The notes beneath the pieces are model-generated. The model worked only from the letters and a program-made list of their open reading frames with translations, had not been told where the DNA came from and searched no databases. Below, piece by piece: positions 1 to 7,850 of a stretch of DNA of 17,029 nt. The DNA is taken from positions 1 through 17,029 of the forward strand of contig NHBT01000006.1 in NCBI GenBank assembly GCA_002167805.1. The letters run 5' to 3'. Position 1 is the first letter of the stretch; each line of letters starts with the position of its first letter. This stretch comes from Owenweeksia sp. TMED14 (GTDB lineage Bacteria; Bacteroidota; Bacteroidia; Flavobacteriales; Schleiferiaceae). A program made the translations under genes and the position numbers.

Positions 1-188
1 CAGAAGCAACTGAAGAGGTAACTGAAGAGGTAACTGAAGAGGTAACTGAAGAGGTAACAGAAGAAGCTACAGAAGAAGCTACAGAAGAAGCTACAGAAGA
101 AGCTACAGAAGAAGCTACAGAAGAAGCTACAGAAGAAGCTACAGAAGAAGCCACAGAAGAAGCTACAGAAGAAGCTACAGAAGAGTAA
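1..188 (+). CDS. C-terminal end of an unidentified protein with an acidic EEVT/EEAT repeat tail (partial)
   Basis: This is an open frame entering from the left edge and ending at TAA 186-188. The visible 61 codons encode almost only Glu, Thr, Ala and Val: four EEVT units, then ten EEAT units, then a final EE. There is no recognisable domain because the body of the protein lies outside the window. Bacteroidota often add Glu/Ala-rich, low-complexity tails to ribosomal proteins, and L25 in this same window has one, so a ribosomal or translation-related protein is a reasonable guess, but this is inference only. The gene ends just before a strong hairpin terminator. The reading frame is certain because every 12-base repeat keeps it open and it finishes cleanly at a stop; the identity is unknown. 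Confidence 0.75.
   Translation, partial: EATEEVTEEVTEEVTEEVTEEATEEATEEATEEATEEATEEATEEATEEATEEATEEATEE
12..179 (+). repeat. Fourteen tandem 12-bp coding repeats
   Basis: There are four units of GAAGAGGTAACT (the fourth ends in ACA), followed by ten units of GAAGAAGCTACA. The eighth of these ten has GCC instead of GCT. The unit is exactly four codons, so gain or loss of copies would not break the frame. The near-identity of the DNA, not only of the protein, points to recent expansion by slippage or unequal recombination. Confidence 0.95.
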
Positions 189-213
189 TTAAAGATCCTT
201 CTTTAAAAATCAG

Positions 214-242
214 AAAGCCGTATCAAAAAATGATACGGCTTT
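214..242. terminator. Bidirectional intrinsic terminator
   Basis: A perfect 12-bp stem (AAAGCCGTATCA at 214-225 pairing with TGATACGGCTTT at 231-242) closes a loop of five A. On the plus strand the stem runs into a T tract (to 245). On the minus strand it starts with A residues and is followed by TTTCTGATTTTT. It lies between two convergent genes, the repeat-tail gene ending at 188 and the deaminase ending at 260, so it can serve both. Confidence 0.9.
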
Positions 243-259
243 TTTATGATATTTTATCA

Positions 260-679
260 TCAGCTTAACGGCTTTAATTCTGTTTTTACACCGGCTTTAT
301 TTAAAAATTCTATTCCGGATAAATCTTTATACTCTTCCGAATAAACGACTCGCGCAATTCCAGCTTGATGAATTAGTTTACTACAATTCGAACAAGGAGA
401 CATTGTAAGATAAAGTGTAGATCCAGTACAACTTTGAGTTGAGTTAGCAACCTTTAAAATTGCATTTGCCTCAGCGTGTAAAACATACCATTTTGTATAT
501 CCATTATCATCCTCACAAAAATTTTCAAAACCCGATGGAGTACCATTATAACCGTCTGAAATTATCATTCTATCCTTAACAATTAAGGCTCCAACCTTTC
601 GGCGATTACAGTAAGAAAGTTTAGCCCATTCCATTGCCATTTTTAAGTAAGCCAAATCATATCTCTCTTGCTTATTCAT
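260..679 (-). CDS. Deoxycytidylate (dCMP) deaminase / ComEB-type cytidine deaminase family protein
   Basis: This is a zinc-dependent deaminase expected to convert dCMP to dUMP in the cytosol, feeding dTMP synthesis. The 139 residues match the usual length of bacterial dCMP deaminases. The zinc/catalytic motif is visible as HAE (His68, Glu70) and PCSNC (Cys96, Cys99). The segment DGYNGTPSG (about 42-50) is the substrate-side motif typical of dCMP deaminases rather than tRNA or cytosine deaminases. The ATG at 679 is the natural start and gives a complete N-terminus. The gene lies 52 bases downstream of a tRNA-Leu gene on the same strand with no clear promoter between, so co-transcription with the tRNA is possible. 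It ends just before the shared terminator. The alternative reading is a ComE-operon protein 2 type deaminase, which is the same family. Confidence 0.92.
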   Translation of the reverse strand: MNKQERYDLAYLKMAMEWAKLSYCNRRKVGALIVKDRMIISDGYNGTPSGFENFCEDDNGYTKWYVLHAEANAILKVANSTQSCTGSTLYLTMSPCSNCSKLIHQAGIARVVYSEEYKDLSGIEFLNKAGVKTELKPLS

Positions 680-731
680 TCGAGTCAGAAATCTTTATTT
701 TTAATAGTTTTTCTATATTCTACTATGGCTG

Positions 732-812
732 TGCCCAGGGCGGGAATCGAACCCGCACACCAGAGGTACACGAGTTTGAGTCGTGCGCGTCTACCAGTTC
801 CGCCACCTGGGC
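732..812 (-). tRNA. tRNA-Leu (anticodon CAA)
   Basis: Read on the minus strand, the gene starts GCCCAGG (acceptor 5' side, 812-806) and ends CCTGGGC plus discriminator A (739-732), a perfect 7-bp acceptor stem. The anticodon arm is CACGA-CTCAAAC-TCGTG, giving anticodon CAA (reads UUG). A long variable arm (ACC-TCT-GGT) marks a class II tRNA, and the T arm is GCGGG-TTCGATT-CCCGC. The 3' CCA is not encoded; the genome reads CAG after the discriminator, so CCA must be added by the CCA-adding enzyme. Confidence 0.97.
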
Positions 813-824
813 TATTTTAGAAGG

Positions 825-832
825 CAAACATA
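825..832 (-). promoter_or_regulatory. Putative -7 element for tRNA-Leu
   Basis: Minus-strand TATGTTTG is a full match to the Bacteroidetes -7 consensus TAnnTTTG. It sits 12 bases upstream of the tRNA 5' end, leaving a short precursor leader. No good -33 TTTG/TTG was found at the expected 17-21 base spacing, so the call rests on the -7 match and the position. Confidence 0.5.
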
Positions 833-845
833 CTGTAAAAATGTT

Positions 846-853
846 TACATTTG
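846..853 (+). promoter_or_regulatory. Putative -7 element for the prs operon
   Basis: TACATTTG matches the Bacteroidetes consensus TAnnTTTG and lies 21 bases before the prs start codon, which would give a leader of roughly 15 bases. No convincing -33 element is present at normal spacing. It is back to back with the tRNA promoter candidate only 13 bases away. Confidence 0.4.
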
Positions 854-874
854 CAGGCCAAATAAATCAAAAAA

Positions 875-1807
875 ATGCAACCCAAAGCAAAAATTTTTGC
901 TGGAAGGGCAACACAAGCCCTAGCTGATAAAATAGCTTCGTCCTATGGAATCCCTTTGGGAGAGGTTAAAATATCGGAATTCTCAGATGGTGAATTTTTA
1001 CCTTCATTCACTGAATCTTTCAGAGGAAGTCGGGTATTTTTTATTCAGAGTACAATGCCAAGCTCAGATAATTTATTTGAACTTCTTCAGATGATCGATG
1101 CCGCCAAAAGAGCATCAGCTAGACATATAACAGCGGTAATCCCTTATTTTGGGTATGCACGTCAAGACAGAAAAGATAAGCCTAGAGTTCCTATAACTTC
1201 GAAATTAGTCGCAAACCTTTTAGAGGCAGCGGGAGCAACAAGGGTAATGACAATGGACCTTCACGCTGATCAAATTCAAGGATTTTTTGAAATCCCCGTG
1301 GATCATTTATATTCAAGCTCTTTATTTGTTCCAGATATTGAAAAATTAAATCTAGATAATTTGACAATTGCATCTCCAGATATGGGAGGGTCAAAAAGAG
1401 CAACAGCATACAGCAAACATTTAAATGCAGAAGTAGTAATTTGCTATAAGCAGAGGAAAAAAGCCAATAAAATCCACAAAATGACTGTAATTGGTGATGT
1501 CAAAGACCGTAACGTTGTTCTTGTTGATGATATGGTTGATACTGGAGGAACTCTTGTTAAAGCAGCCGAAATGCTTCTAGAAAAGGGGGCTCTCAGCGTT
1601 CGGGCATACTGCACTCATGGAATATTATCAGGAAATTCAATTGAAAAAATTGAAAAATCAAAACTGGAAGAATTAGTTGTAACCAACACAATACCTCAAA
1701 AAAATATAAATCCTAAAATTCGGACACTAGATGTCTCGGATCTTTTTGCATCCGTGATGCAAAAAGTAAATTCAAATGAGTCCATAAGTGGACACTTCTT
1801 AATGTAA
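875..1807 (+). CDS. prs: Ribose-phosphate pyrophosphokinase (PRPP synthetase)
   Basis: Makes 5-phosphoribosyl-1-pyrophosphate from ribose 5-phosphate and ATP in the cytosol, the shared precursor for purines, pyrimidines, NAD, histidine and tryptophan. The 310 residues are the normal class I length. Visible landmarks are FSDGE (36-40), the flexible-loop motif YARQDRK (94-100), the metal/ATP segment DLHADQIQGFF (128-138) and the PRPP-binding motif VVLVDDMVDTGGT (214-226). The start is ATG 875, preceded by six A residues and a promoter-like TACATTTG. It is the first gene of a unit with the L25 gene (21-base gap) and pth, a common gene order in Bacteroidota. Confidence 0.97.
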   Translation: MQPKAKIFAGRATQALADKIASSYGIPLGEVKISEFSDGEFLPSFTESFRGSRVFFIQSTMPSSDNLFELLQMIDAAKRASARHITAVIPYFGYARQDRKDKPRVPITSKLVANLLEAAGATRVMTMDLHADQIQGFFEIPVDHLYSSSLFVPDIEKLNLDNLTIASPDMGGSKRATAYSKHLNAEVVICYKQRKKANKIHKMTVIGDVKDRNVVLVDDMVDTGGTLVKAAEMLLEKGALSVRAYCTHGILSGNSIEKIEKSKLEELVVTNTIPQKNINPKIRTLDVSDLFASVMQKVNSNESISGHFLM

Positions 1808-1828
1808 ACTCTGAAAATCAATATTTAA

Positions 1829-2491
1829 ATGCAATCTATCTCTATTAAAGGAACAGTTCGAAAAGAACTCGGCACAACAGCATCAAAATCATTGCGCGCA
1901 TCCGGTGAAGTTCCATGTGTGATATACGGTGGTAAGGAAACCATTCATTTTAGTGCACCCATTTTAGCTTTTAGAGATCTAGTTTATACCTCAGAAGCAC
2001 GTGTAGCTAACATAGAACTCGATTCAAAATCATTTGTTGCAGTAATTCAAGACATGCAGTTTGATGTGATCTCCGATGTATTGACCCATATGGATTTTAT
2101 TGAAGTTACTCCAGGGAAAGCAGTTACGATAAATGTCCCCGTAGTATGTACAGGAAATGCACGAGGAATTCGGAATGGTGGAACTTTAAAATCGATTCTG
2201 CGATCATTAAGAGTAAAAGGAGATATAAAAAATCTTCCATCCATTATTGAGCATGATATAACTGAGCTAAAAATTGGCGAAGCTATTCGTGTTGCAGATT
2301 TAAAATCAAATAAACCATTTGAAATTCTTAATGCTGATGCTGCTGTTGTAGCTACCATTAAGATGTCAAGAAAAGCTGTCTTGGATGAAGATGAAGAAAG
2401 TGTTGAGGGTGAAGAAAGTGCTGAAGGCGCTGAAGGTGCTGAAGGTGCTGAAGGTGCGAAGAGTGGGCCAGAAGGCGAAGCCGCTGAATGA
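1829..2491 (+). CDS. rplY: 50S ribosomal protein L25, CTC/TL5 type, with acidic repeat tail
   Basis: This is the 5S rRNA-binding protein of the large ribosomal subunit, in the long two-domain (general stress protein CTC) form. Residues 1-95 form the L25 beta-barrel (KGTVRKELG near the start, VPCVIYGG 28-35, HMDFIEV 87-93). Residues 96 to about 180 form the TL5 C-terminal domain. Residues 185-220 are an acidic Glu/Ala/Gly tail containing several EGA repeats. At 220 aa it is a little over the usual 190-210 because of the tail. It follows prs closely, and its TGA stop overlaps the pth start as ATGA, which suggests translational coupling. Some databases call this family ctc. Confidence 0.95.
   Translation: MQSISIKGTVRKELGTTASKSLRASGEVPCVIYGGKETIHFSAPILAFRDLVYTSEARVANIELDSKSFVAVIQDMQFDVISDVLTHMDFIEVTPGKAVTINVPVVCTGNARGIRNGGTLKSILRSLRVKGDIKNLPSIIEHDITELKIGEAIRVADLKSNKPFEILNADAAVVATIKMSRKAVLDEDEESVEGEESAEGAEGAEGAEGAKSGPEGEAAE
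2420..2455 (+). repeat. Four tandem 9-bp repeats in the L25 tail
   Basis: Four units of GCTGAAGGT (the first ends GGC) encode AEG x4 in the acidic C-terminal tail of L25. The period is three codons, so copy changes stay in frame. Confidence 0.9.
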
Positions 2492-3051
2492 AAAAATACT
2501 TGATTGTTGGACTCGGGAATCCCGGGGAAGAATACTTACAAACCCGTCATAATATTGGCTTTAGCATACTTGACTCTTGGGCATATGACGTAAAAAAAAT
2601 ATTTTCTTCATCTCGTTATGGAGAAATTGCCAAATTTAAAATTAAAGGCAAAATAGTTATTCTACTTAAGCCGAATACATTTATGAATTTAAGTGGAAAA
2701 TCAATCCGATACTGGATTCAAGAAGAAAAAATCCCATTTGAAAATCTCGTTGTAGTACTCGATGACTTAGCTTTACCAGAGGGAGAAATTCGTTTAAAGT
2801 TAAAAGGTTCTGATGGTGGACATAATGGTCTGAAAAGTATTCAGGAAACTCTTGGCCGAAACGACTATGCTCGACTGCGCTTTGGAATTGGAAATAATTT
2901 CTCCAAAGGAAAACAAGTCGACTTTGTTCTCGGGAAATGGGATATGGAAAGTTTGGAACGAGTAAATCATGGAATTGCAAACTCGAAAAAACTTCTCGAA
3001 ACTTTTGTATTATCAGGGGCAACCAATGCAATGAATAAATACAATCAATAG
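2488..3051 (+). CDS. pth: Peptidyl-tRNA hydrolase
   Basis: Cleaves the ester bond of peptidyl-tRNAs that fall off stalled ribosomes, recycling the tRNA in the cytosol. The 187 residues are the normal bacterial Pth length. The family motifs are all present: GLGNPG with Asn11, the catalytic His21 in TRHNIGF, KPNTFMNLSG (61-70), LDDLALPEG with Asp93, GGHNGLKS (110-117) and RLRFGIG (129-135). The start is the ATG that overlaps the stop of the L25 gene. Its position behind a ribosomal protein gene and prs fits a translation/nucleotide operon. No hairpin terminator is visible in the 74 bases after it. Confidence 0.96.
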   Translation: MKKYLIVGLGNPGEEYLQTRHNIGFSILDSWAYDVKKIFSSSRYGEIAKFKIKGKIVILLKPNTFMNLSGKSIRYWIQEEKIPFENLVVVLDDLALPEGEIRLKLKGSDGGHNGLKSIQETLGRNDYARLRFGIGNNFSKGKQVDFVLGKWDMESLERVNHGIANSKKLLETFVLSGATNAMNKYNQ

Positions 3052-3125
3052 GTCATTAATAATAAATAGGTAATTCTAATTTTTTGAGGGCATTTTGCAA
3101 CTGTTTCTAAGTATAAATTCGCAAT

Positions 3126-5528
3126 GTGAAAAACTACATTCATCTAGTCCCAACGTGCATTTGGCTTTTCTTTCTTTTTTTACCCCAAGGTTATTCTCAG
3201 GCACAAACTTCAATTTTAGAAGGAACAATAGTTTTAAGCAAGAGCGATAGCCTTATCACCAAATGTCAAATTACTGTAAAAGGTAATGGTTGGGAAAAAA
3301 CTACTAAAAGCGATTCAAGTTTTAATTTTAAATTCAATGGCTTACCGCGAGGTCTTTGTAATTTAACCATTTCCAACGATCGTGATGAGTCTAGTATGGT
3401 TATTCATGAATTGTATCTTTCCCCTGTAAAGCCCTTATTACTTGTGATTCCTCTGGAATCGTCATTTTTTTTAGACGAAGCTACAGTTACAGCGAATGCA
3501 TTTAGAACCACTTCAGAAACACCCCTTTCTCTAAAATCGATTAATTGGGCAGAGATGCAAAGAATGCCTGGAGCTACATTAGACTTATCAAAGGCAATTC
3601 AAAGCTTCCCAGGGGTCTTGCCAAAATCCAGTTTCGGTTATAATATTTCTATTCGAGGAGGTAGTTCAAGCGAAAATATATATCGTATGGATGGAATCGA
3701 TATCCCAACAATAAATCACTTTAGCATTCAGGGTGCTTCTGGGGGAGCGGTAAGTCTCATTAACATGGACTTTATTGAAAATGTAGAATTGTACTCCGGA
3801 GCTTTCCCATCCTCTATGAGCAATGTTCTCTCAGGAGCTTTAAATATTGAATTAAGAACCTCAAGAACTGATCGTTTTGGCTCAAGAGTAACATTAGGAG
3901 CTACAGATTATGGAGCAAGCATAGAGATCCCAATGGGGAGAAAAACAAACTTGATGATCTCCGGAAGAAACAGTTTTTCTCAACATTATTTTAAATTGTT
4001 CAGTATTCCTGTACTTCCCACATATCAGGACGCACAGTTACGTCTACATCATCAAATATCAAAAAGTCAAGACCTAACCATCATTGGCATAGGAGGCTGG
4101 GACAAATATGAACTTTTTATTAAACCACTTGATAAAAGTAGTGAGAGTTTGTTATATAACGTAGGGTATATACCTGAAGGTAATCAAAATACACGAGTCC
4201 TCGGAGGGCGTTATCGAAAATATCTTCAAAATGGTATGAAAACACTGACTTTGAGCACAGATTTTATTACTAATAATGCTGATAAATTTATAGGAAACGA
4301 TAGTGAAGGTGATCGTCAATTAAAATATGAATCTTCTGAGCAAAAAATACGTATGAGGTATGAAAGGCTCTGGAATTTTGATAAGAATCGTAATTTATCA
4401 TTTGGCTTAAATATTGACGGTATTCAATGGGAATTTGATTCTTGGTCGCTAAAAGGTCAACCCAGCGGAATAGATACAGCAATATTAAAGAGTAATGATT
4501 TTATAATTCAAACTGGTGTTTTTATCACATACAATCAACGAGTATTAAATAATCGCGGAGACTTAAATATTGGTTTAAGAACAGACATTTCCAATTACAA
4601 TTTAGATATGATAAATCCATTGGCCCAGCTTGCCCCAAGAGCTTCATTTAAATATCAACTAAGCTCAAAATGGACATGGAATAGTCATATCGGCAGGTAT
4701 ACTAAACTCCCCCCGTCGATACTAATGGCTGCAAATAGATATAGTAATCGCTCCAGTTTTACCCATTTTACTATGGCGGATCATTTAGGCACGGGGATAG
4801 AGTTTCAAAGTGGTAAAACATACCGGGTTTCAATGGAATTATATAGGAAAAATTACAGGCGAGCACCATTTTTAGAAAATGATCAAATAGCTTTCGCGAA
4901 TTCGATTGGGACATATGTTGCCATTGGAGATCAGCCCTCAAGCTCAAATGCTTTAGGCCGTAGTTATGGCTTTGAGATTTTTTTACAGCAAAAATTAAAA
5001 AGAAACTATTGGTGGATGGCTGCTTATAATTTTGGGAGAAGTGAATACCTATCTGAAAATAACAAATGGGCTCCATCTATCTGGGATAGTCGTCATACCG
5101 TTAGTATAACAAATGGCTACACTTGGGGTAAAGGTTGGCAAATAGGATCCAAATGGCGTTTCTCATCTGGGACACCTTATACACCTTTTGATAGATCTTC
5201 CTCGTCTCTAGTAAGCAACTGGGATATCTTACAGCGAGGTATTTTTGATTATTCAATAGTTAATAGTGAACGATTAGCCCCATTCACTCAACTTGATTTG
5301 AGGTTGGATAAAACTTATGCAAATGAAAAATGGAGCTTTTCATGGTTTTTAGACCTTTCTAACATTGCAAGTGGAAATATCCCGCTAATGCCCTATTTAA
5401 CTGTTGAAAGAGATTCAAATCTTCAACCTGTTTTACAATCAGGTGACCCTTCTCGTTATAGAATGCAATTACTCGAAAGTGATACTGGACGAGTATTACC
5501 GACAATAGGGATGATTTTTGACTTTTAA
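3126..5528 (+). CDS. TonB-dependent outer-membrane receptor with carboxypeptidase-regulatory-like N-terminal domain
   Basis: Outer-membrane beta-barrel transporter energised by TonB/ExbBD. Residues 1 to about 27 are a signal peptide (hydrophobic IWLFFLFLP, cleavage near QGYSQAQ). Residues about 30-118 resemble the carboxypeptidase D regulatory-like domain (ILEGTIVL...). Residues about 120-240 are the plug domain (SIRGGSSSENIYRMDGIDIP at 172-191, ENVELYSGAFP). The rest is barrel, ending in the aromatic Phe expected of a barrel protein (GMIFDF). At 800 aa it is shorter than SusC proteins (about 1000), and no SusD gene adjoins, so it is probably not a classical SusC; the substrate is unknown. 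The start is GTG 3126. The overlapping ATG at 3124 is useless because TGA follows it immediately, and no other start keeps the signal peptide. Two glycoside hydrolase genes follow. Confidence 0.9.
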   Translation: MKNYIHLVPTCIWLFFLFLPQGYSQAQTSILEGTIVLSKSDSLITKCQITVKGNGWEKTTKSDSSFNFKFNGLPRGLCNLTISNDRDESSMVIHELYLSPVKPLLLVIPLESSFFLDEATVTANAFRTTSETPLSLKSINWAEMQRMPGATLDLSKAIQSFPGVLPKSSFGYNISIRGGSSSENIYRMDGIDIPTINHFSIQGASGGAVSLINMDFIENVELYSGAFPSSMSNVLSGALNIELRTSRTDRFGSRVTLGATDYGASIEIPMGRKTNLMISGRNSFSQHYFKLFSIPVLPTYQDAQLRLHHQISKSQDLTIIGIGGWDKYELFIKPLDKSSESLLYNVGYIPEGNQNTRVLGGRYRKYLQNGMKTLTLSTDFITNNADKFIGNDSEGDRQLKYESSEQKIRMRYERLWNFDKNRNLSFGLNIDGIQWEFDSWSLKGQPSGIDTAILKSNDFIIQTGVFITYNQRVLNNRGDLNIGLRTDISNYNLDMINPLAQLAPRASFKYQLSSKWTWNSHIGRYTKLPPSILMAANRYSNRSSFTHFTMADHLGTGIEFQSGKTYRVSMELYRKNYRRAPFLENDQIAFANSIGTYVAIGDQPSSSNALGRSYGFEIFLQQKLKRNYWWMAAYNFGRSEYLSENNKWAPSIWDSRHTVSITNGYTWGKGWQIGSKWRFSSGTPYTPFDRSSSSLVSNWDILQRGIFDYSIVNSERLAPFTQLDLRLDKTYANEKWSFSWFLDLSNIASGNIPLMPYLTVERDSNLQPVLQSGDPSRYRMQLLESDTGRVLPTIGMIFDF

Positions 5529-5609
5529 AAGTTCATACTGTTTTTTGATCTAATATCTAATTCTCTTTAGGGGATTTAAGACTAAATTGGTCTTTGGTAA
5601 GAATATAAA

Positions 5610-7850
5610 ATGAGCTTAAAAAAAACTCTAAAAATTATTTTCCTCTTATTTGTTTCAATTTATTCAGCGGAAGCCCAAGTTGAAAAATTAAGAAGTGTAA
5701 ATCTTGGGATTATTCCAAAACCTCAAAATATTGTCAATGTCGGCGAATTATTAAGCTGGGATCCCAAAATAAATGTTGCTTTTGAAAAAGAGCTCAGTGA
5801 TCAAGGGGAATGTTTAATAATATTTCTAAAAGAAAGGGGTATACAAGTTTCTTCTAAAGCAAAAAAAACATTATTCTTATCTAAAAAGAAAATAAATCAA
5901 AACAATGAATCCTATGAAATCAAAATAAATGAAGATTCTGTTCGGATACATGGAAATTCAATCGCAGGAGTATCTCGAGGTATCGCAACTTTTCAGCAGC
6001 TTCTATTATTAAATAGAAAGGATGAAAAAATAAGTCTGCCTGTAACTAAGATCATTGATGAGCCAAAATTTAGTCACCGTGGATTATTGTTAGACTGTGC
6101 TCGTCATTATTTTGATAAAAAAACAATTTTAAAATATATTGATTTATTGGCATTTTATAAAATGAACACTCTTCACTGGCATTTGACTGAGGACCAAGGC
6201 TGGCGAATAGAAATAGATAAATACCCAAAATTAAACTCAATAGCTTCGTCTAGAATTGAACCAAATGGAGATATTTATAAAGGGATTTATACCAAAGAAG
6301 ATATCCGAGAAATAGTAGAATATGCCCTAAAAAAAAATATAACGATTATACCAGAAATTGAACTCCCTGGGCATTCACAAGCAGCAATCGCGGCGTATCC
6401 TGAACTTTCATGCAATAAAGAAAAAATTCCAGTAGCAAATGATTGGGGTGTTTTCAAAGAAATTTATTGTGCAGGGAATGAGGACGTATTCATGTTTTTA
6501 GAAGACATTTTTACAGAAGTAATTGAATTGTTTCCATCAAAGTATATACATATTGGTGGAGATGAGGTCCCAAAAATCAGATGGGAAAATTGTCAAAAAT
6601 GTCAAAAAAGGATTCACGATAATGGCCTTCTTGATGAGCATCAATTGCAGAACTATTTTATAAAAAGAATACAAAAGTTTCTTAACTCAAAAGGAAGAGA
6701 AATAATTGGATGGGATGAAATTATAGAAGATGGTGAGATTTCAGGGGCTTTGATTCAATCATGGCGTGGAGTTGAACATGCCATTAAAGGGTTAGAAGCT
6801 GGAAATTCTGTTATAATGTCACCGACATCTCATTCTTACCTAGATTATGACTTAAAATCTATTGATTTAAAGAAGATATACTTTTTTGACCCAATCCCAT
6901 CAGAATCAAAATCTAGATTTCATAATCAAATTTTAGGTGGAGAATGCAATATTTGGACTGAGCATGTTCCAAATGTCAAAGTACTTGATAATAAAGTCTT
7001 CCCTCGGATGATCGGAATGGCTGAAGCTTTATGGAGCCATGGAATGAGAAATTTTGAAGAATTTAATTTTAGACTCCAACCCCACTATGAAATTCTTGAA
7101 TCCCTCGACGTTAAGTATGGAGAGAGTACGATTCCTATATCTCATAATACAGTATTTATAAAAAATCAATTATTTCTTCAGCTATTTTCTAAAGAAAAAA
7201 ATATTAACATAAAATATAAAAAAGATGAATCTGGACTAATGAATTATAATCATCCTATCCTGATAAAAAATAATTCTATAATCAAAGTTCAAGCCTATAA
7301 AAACTTAAAACCATACGGTGATATTATCAAAATACCATTAACTCTCCATGATGGACTTTTTAAGGACGTAGAATACTCGTGTGATTTTAATGAATTTTAT
7401 CCAGCCAATAAAGAGATAGCTTTAGTGGATGGGAAAATTGGCAGTCTTGATTTCAGGGATGGAAATTGGCAAGGTTTTTTTGGAAAAGATATTGAAGTCG
7501 TAATGGACTTAGGCCACCCAAGTGAGGATTTTTATGAGCTAGTTATGAATTGTTATCAATATGTCAATTCATGGATTTTTATTCCAAAATCAATATCTGT
7601 AGAAACTTCAATGGATAAAAAACTTTGGGTGAAAAATAATTTTATCAAATTTTTTCCAAAAACCAACGAGAAAAATAGAAATAGAAGTATTCAAGAAATC
7701 AAAATAAACCCAGTGAAAAAATTTAAAGCGCAATACTTGAAAATAATTATAGAAAATTATGGCAAAGTACCGCAATGGCATGAAGCTGCAGGTTCAGACT
7801 CATGGACATTTTTAGATGAAGTTCAAGTAAATTTTAACTTTCGAAAATGA
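5610..7850 (+). CDS. Secreted beta-N-acetylhexosaminidase, glycoside hydrolase family 20
   Basis: Removes terminal beta-linked GlcNAc (or GalNAc) from glycans by substrate-assisted catalysis. Residues 1-22 are a signal peptide (ending YSAEAQ). Residues about 30-150 form the GH20 N-terminal alpha/beta domain. Residues about 152-490 are the TIM barrel, with FSHRGLLLDCARH (155-166), HWHLTEDQGWR (189-199), the catalytic Asp318-Glu319 pair in HIGGDEVPK, GWDE (367-370) and QSWRG (383-387). Residues about 600-745 resemble an F5/8 type C (discoidin-like) carbohydrate-binding domain (LVDGKIGS, then VVMDLG). The 746-aa length is normal for Bacteroidota GH20 enzymes. It lies 81 bases after the receptor gene, and its TGA overlaps the start of the mannosidase gene as ATGA, so the two hydrolases are translated from one message. 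Confidence 0.95.
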   Translation: MSLKKTLKIIFLLFVSIYSAEAQVEKLRSVNLGIIPKPQNIVNVGELLSWDPKINVAFEKELSDQGECLIIFLKERGIQVSSKAKKTLFLSKKKINQNNESYEIKINEDSVRIHGNSIAGVSRGIATFQQLLLLNRKDEKISLPVTKIIDEPKFSHRGLLLDCARHYFDKKTILKYIDLLAFYKMNTLHWHLTEDQGWRIEIDKYPKLNSIASSRIEPNGDIYKGIYTKEDIREIVEYALKKNITIIPEIELPGHSQAAIAAYPELSCNKEKIPVANDWGVFKEIYCAGNEDVFMFLEDIFTEVIELFPSKYIHIGGDEVPKIRWENCQKCQKRIHDNGLLDEHQLQNYFIKRIQKFLNSKGREIIGWDEIIEDGEISGALIQSWRGVEHAIKGLEAGNSVIMSPTSHSYLDYDLKSIDLKKIYFFDPIPSESKSRFHNQILGGECNIWTEHVPNVKVLDNKVFPRMIGMAEALWSHGMRNFEEFNFRLQPHYEILESLDVKYGESTIPISHNTVFIKNQLFLQLFSKEKNINIKYKKDESGLMNYNHPILIKNNSIIKVQAYKNLKPYGDIIKIPLTLHDGLFKDVEYSCDFNEFYPANKEIALVDGKIGSLDFRDGNWQGFFGKDIEVVMDLGHPSEDFYELVMNCYQYVNSWIFIPKSISVETSMDKKLWVKNNFIKFFPKTNEKNRNRSIQEIKINPVKKFKAQYLKIIIENYGKVPQWHEAAGSDSWTFLDEVQVNFNFRK

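Noticed and set aside
1..188. Tandem repeats that might be taken for a CRISPR array
   Set aside because: The 12-bp units are contiguous with no unique spacers and keep a single open reading frame to a stop codon.
634..927. Plus-strand 97-codon open frame across the tRNA and into prs
   Set aside because: It runs antisense through the tRNA-Leu gene and into prs in another frame; the tRNA and prs explain the sequence.
3093..3121. TTTTG and TAAATTCG as a promoter for the TonB receptor gene
   Set aside because: The -7 match is imperfect, the spacer is 16 bases, and transcription would start at or after the GTG start codon.
5578..5594. Small hairpin before the GH20 gene (AAGACT / GGTCTT)
   Set aside because: Only a 6-bp stem including a G-U pair and no T run, so it is too weak to call a terminator or regulator.
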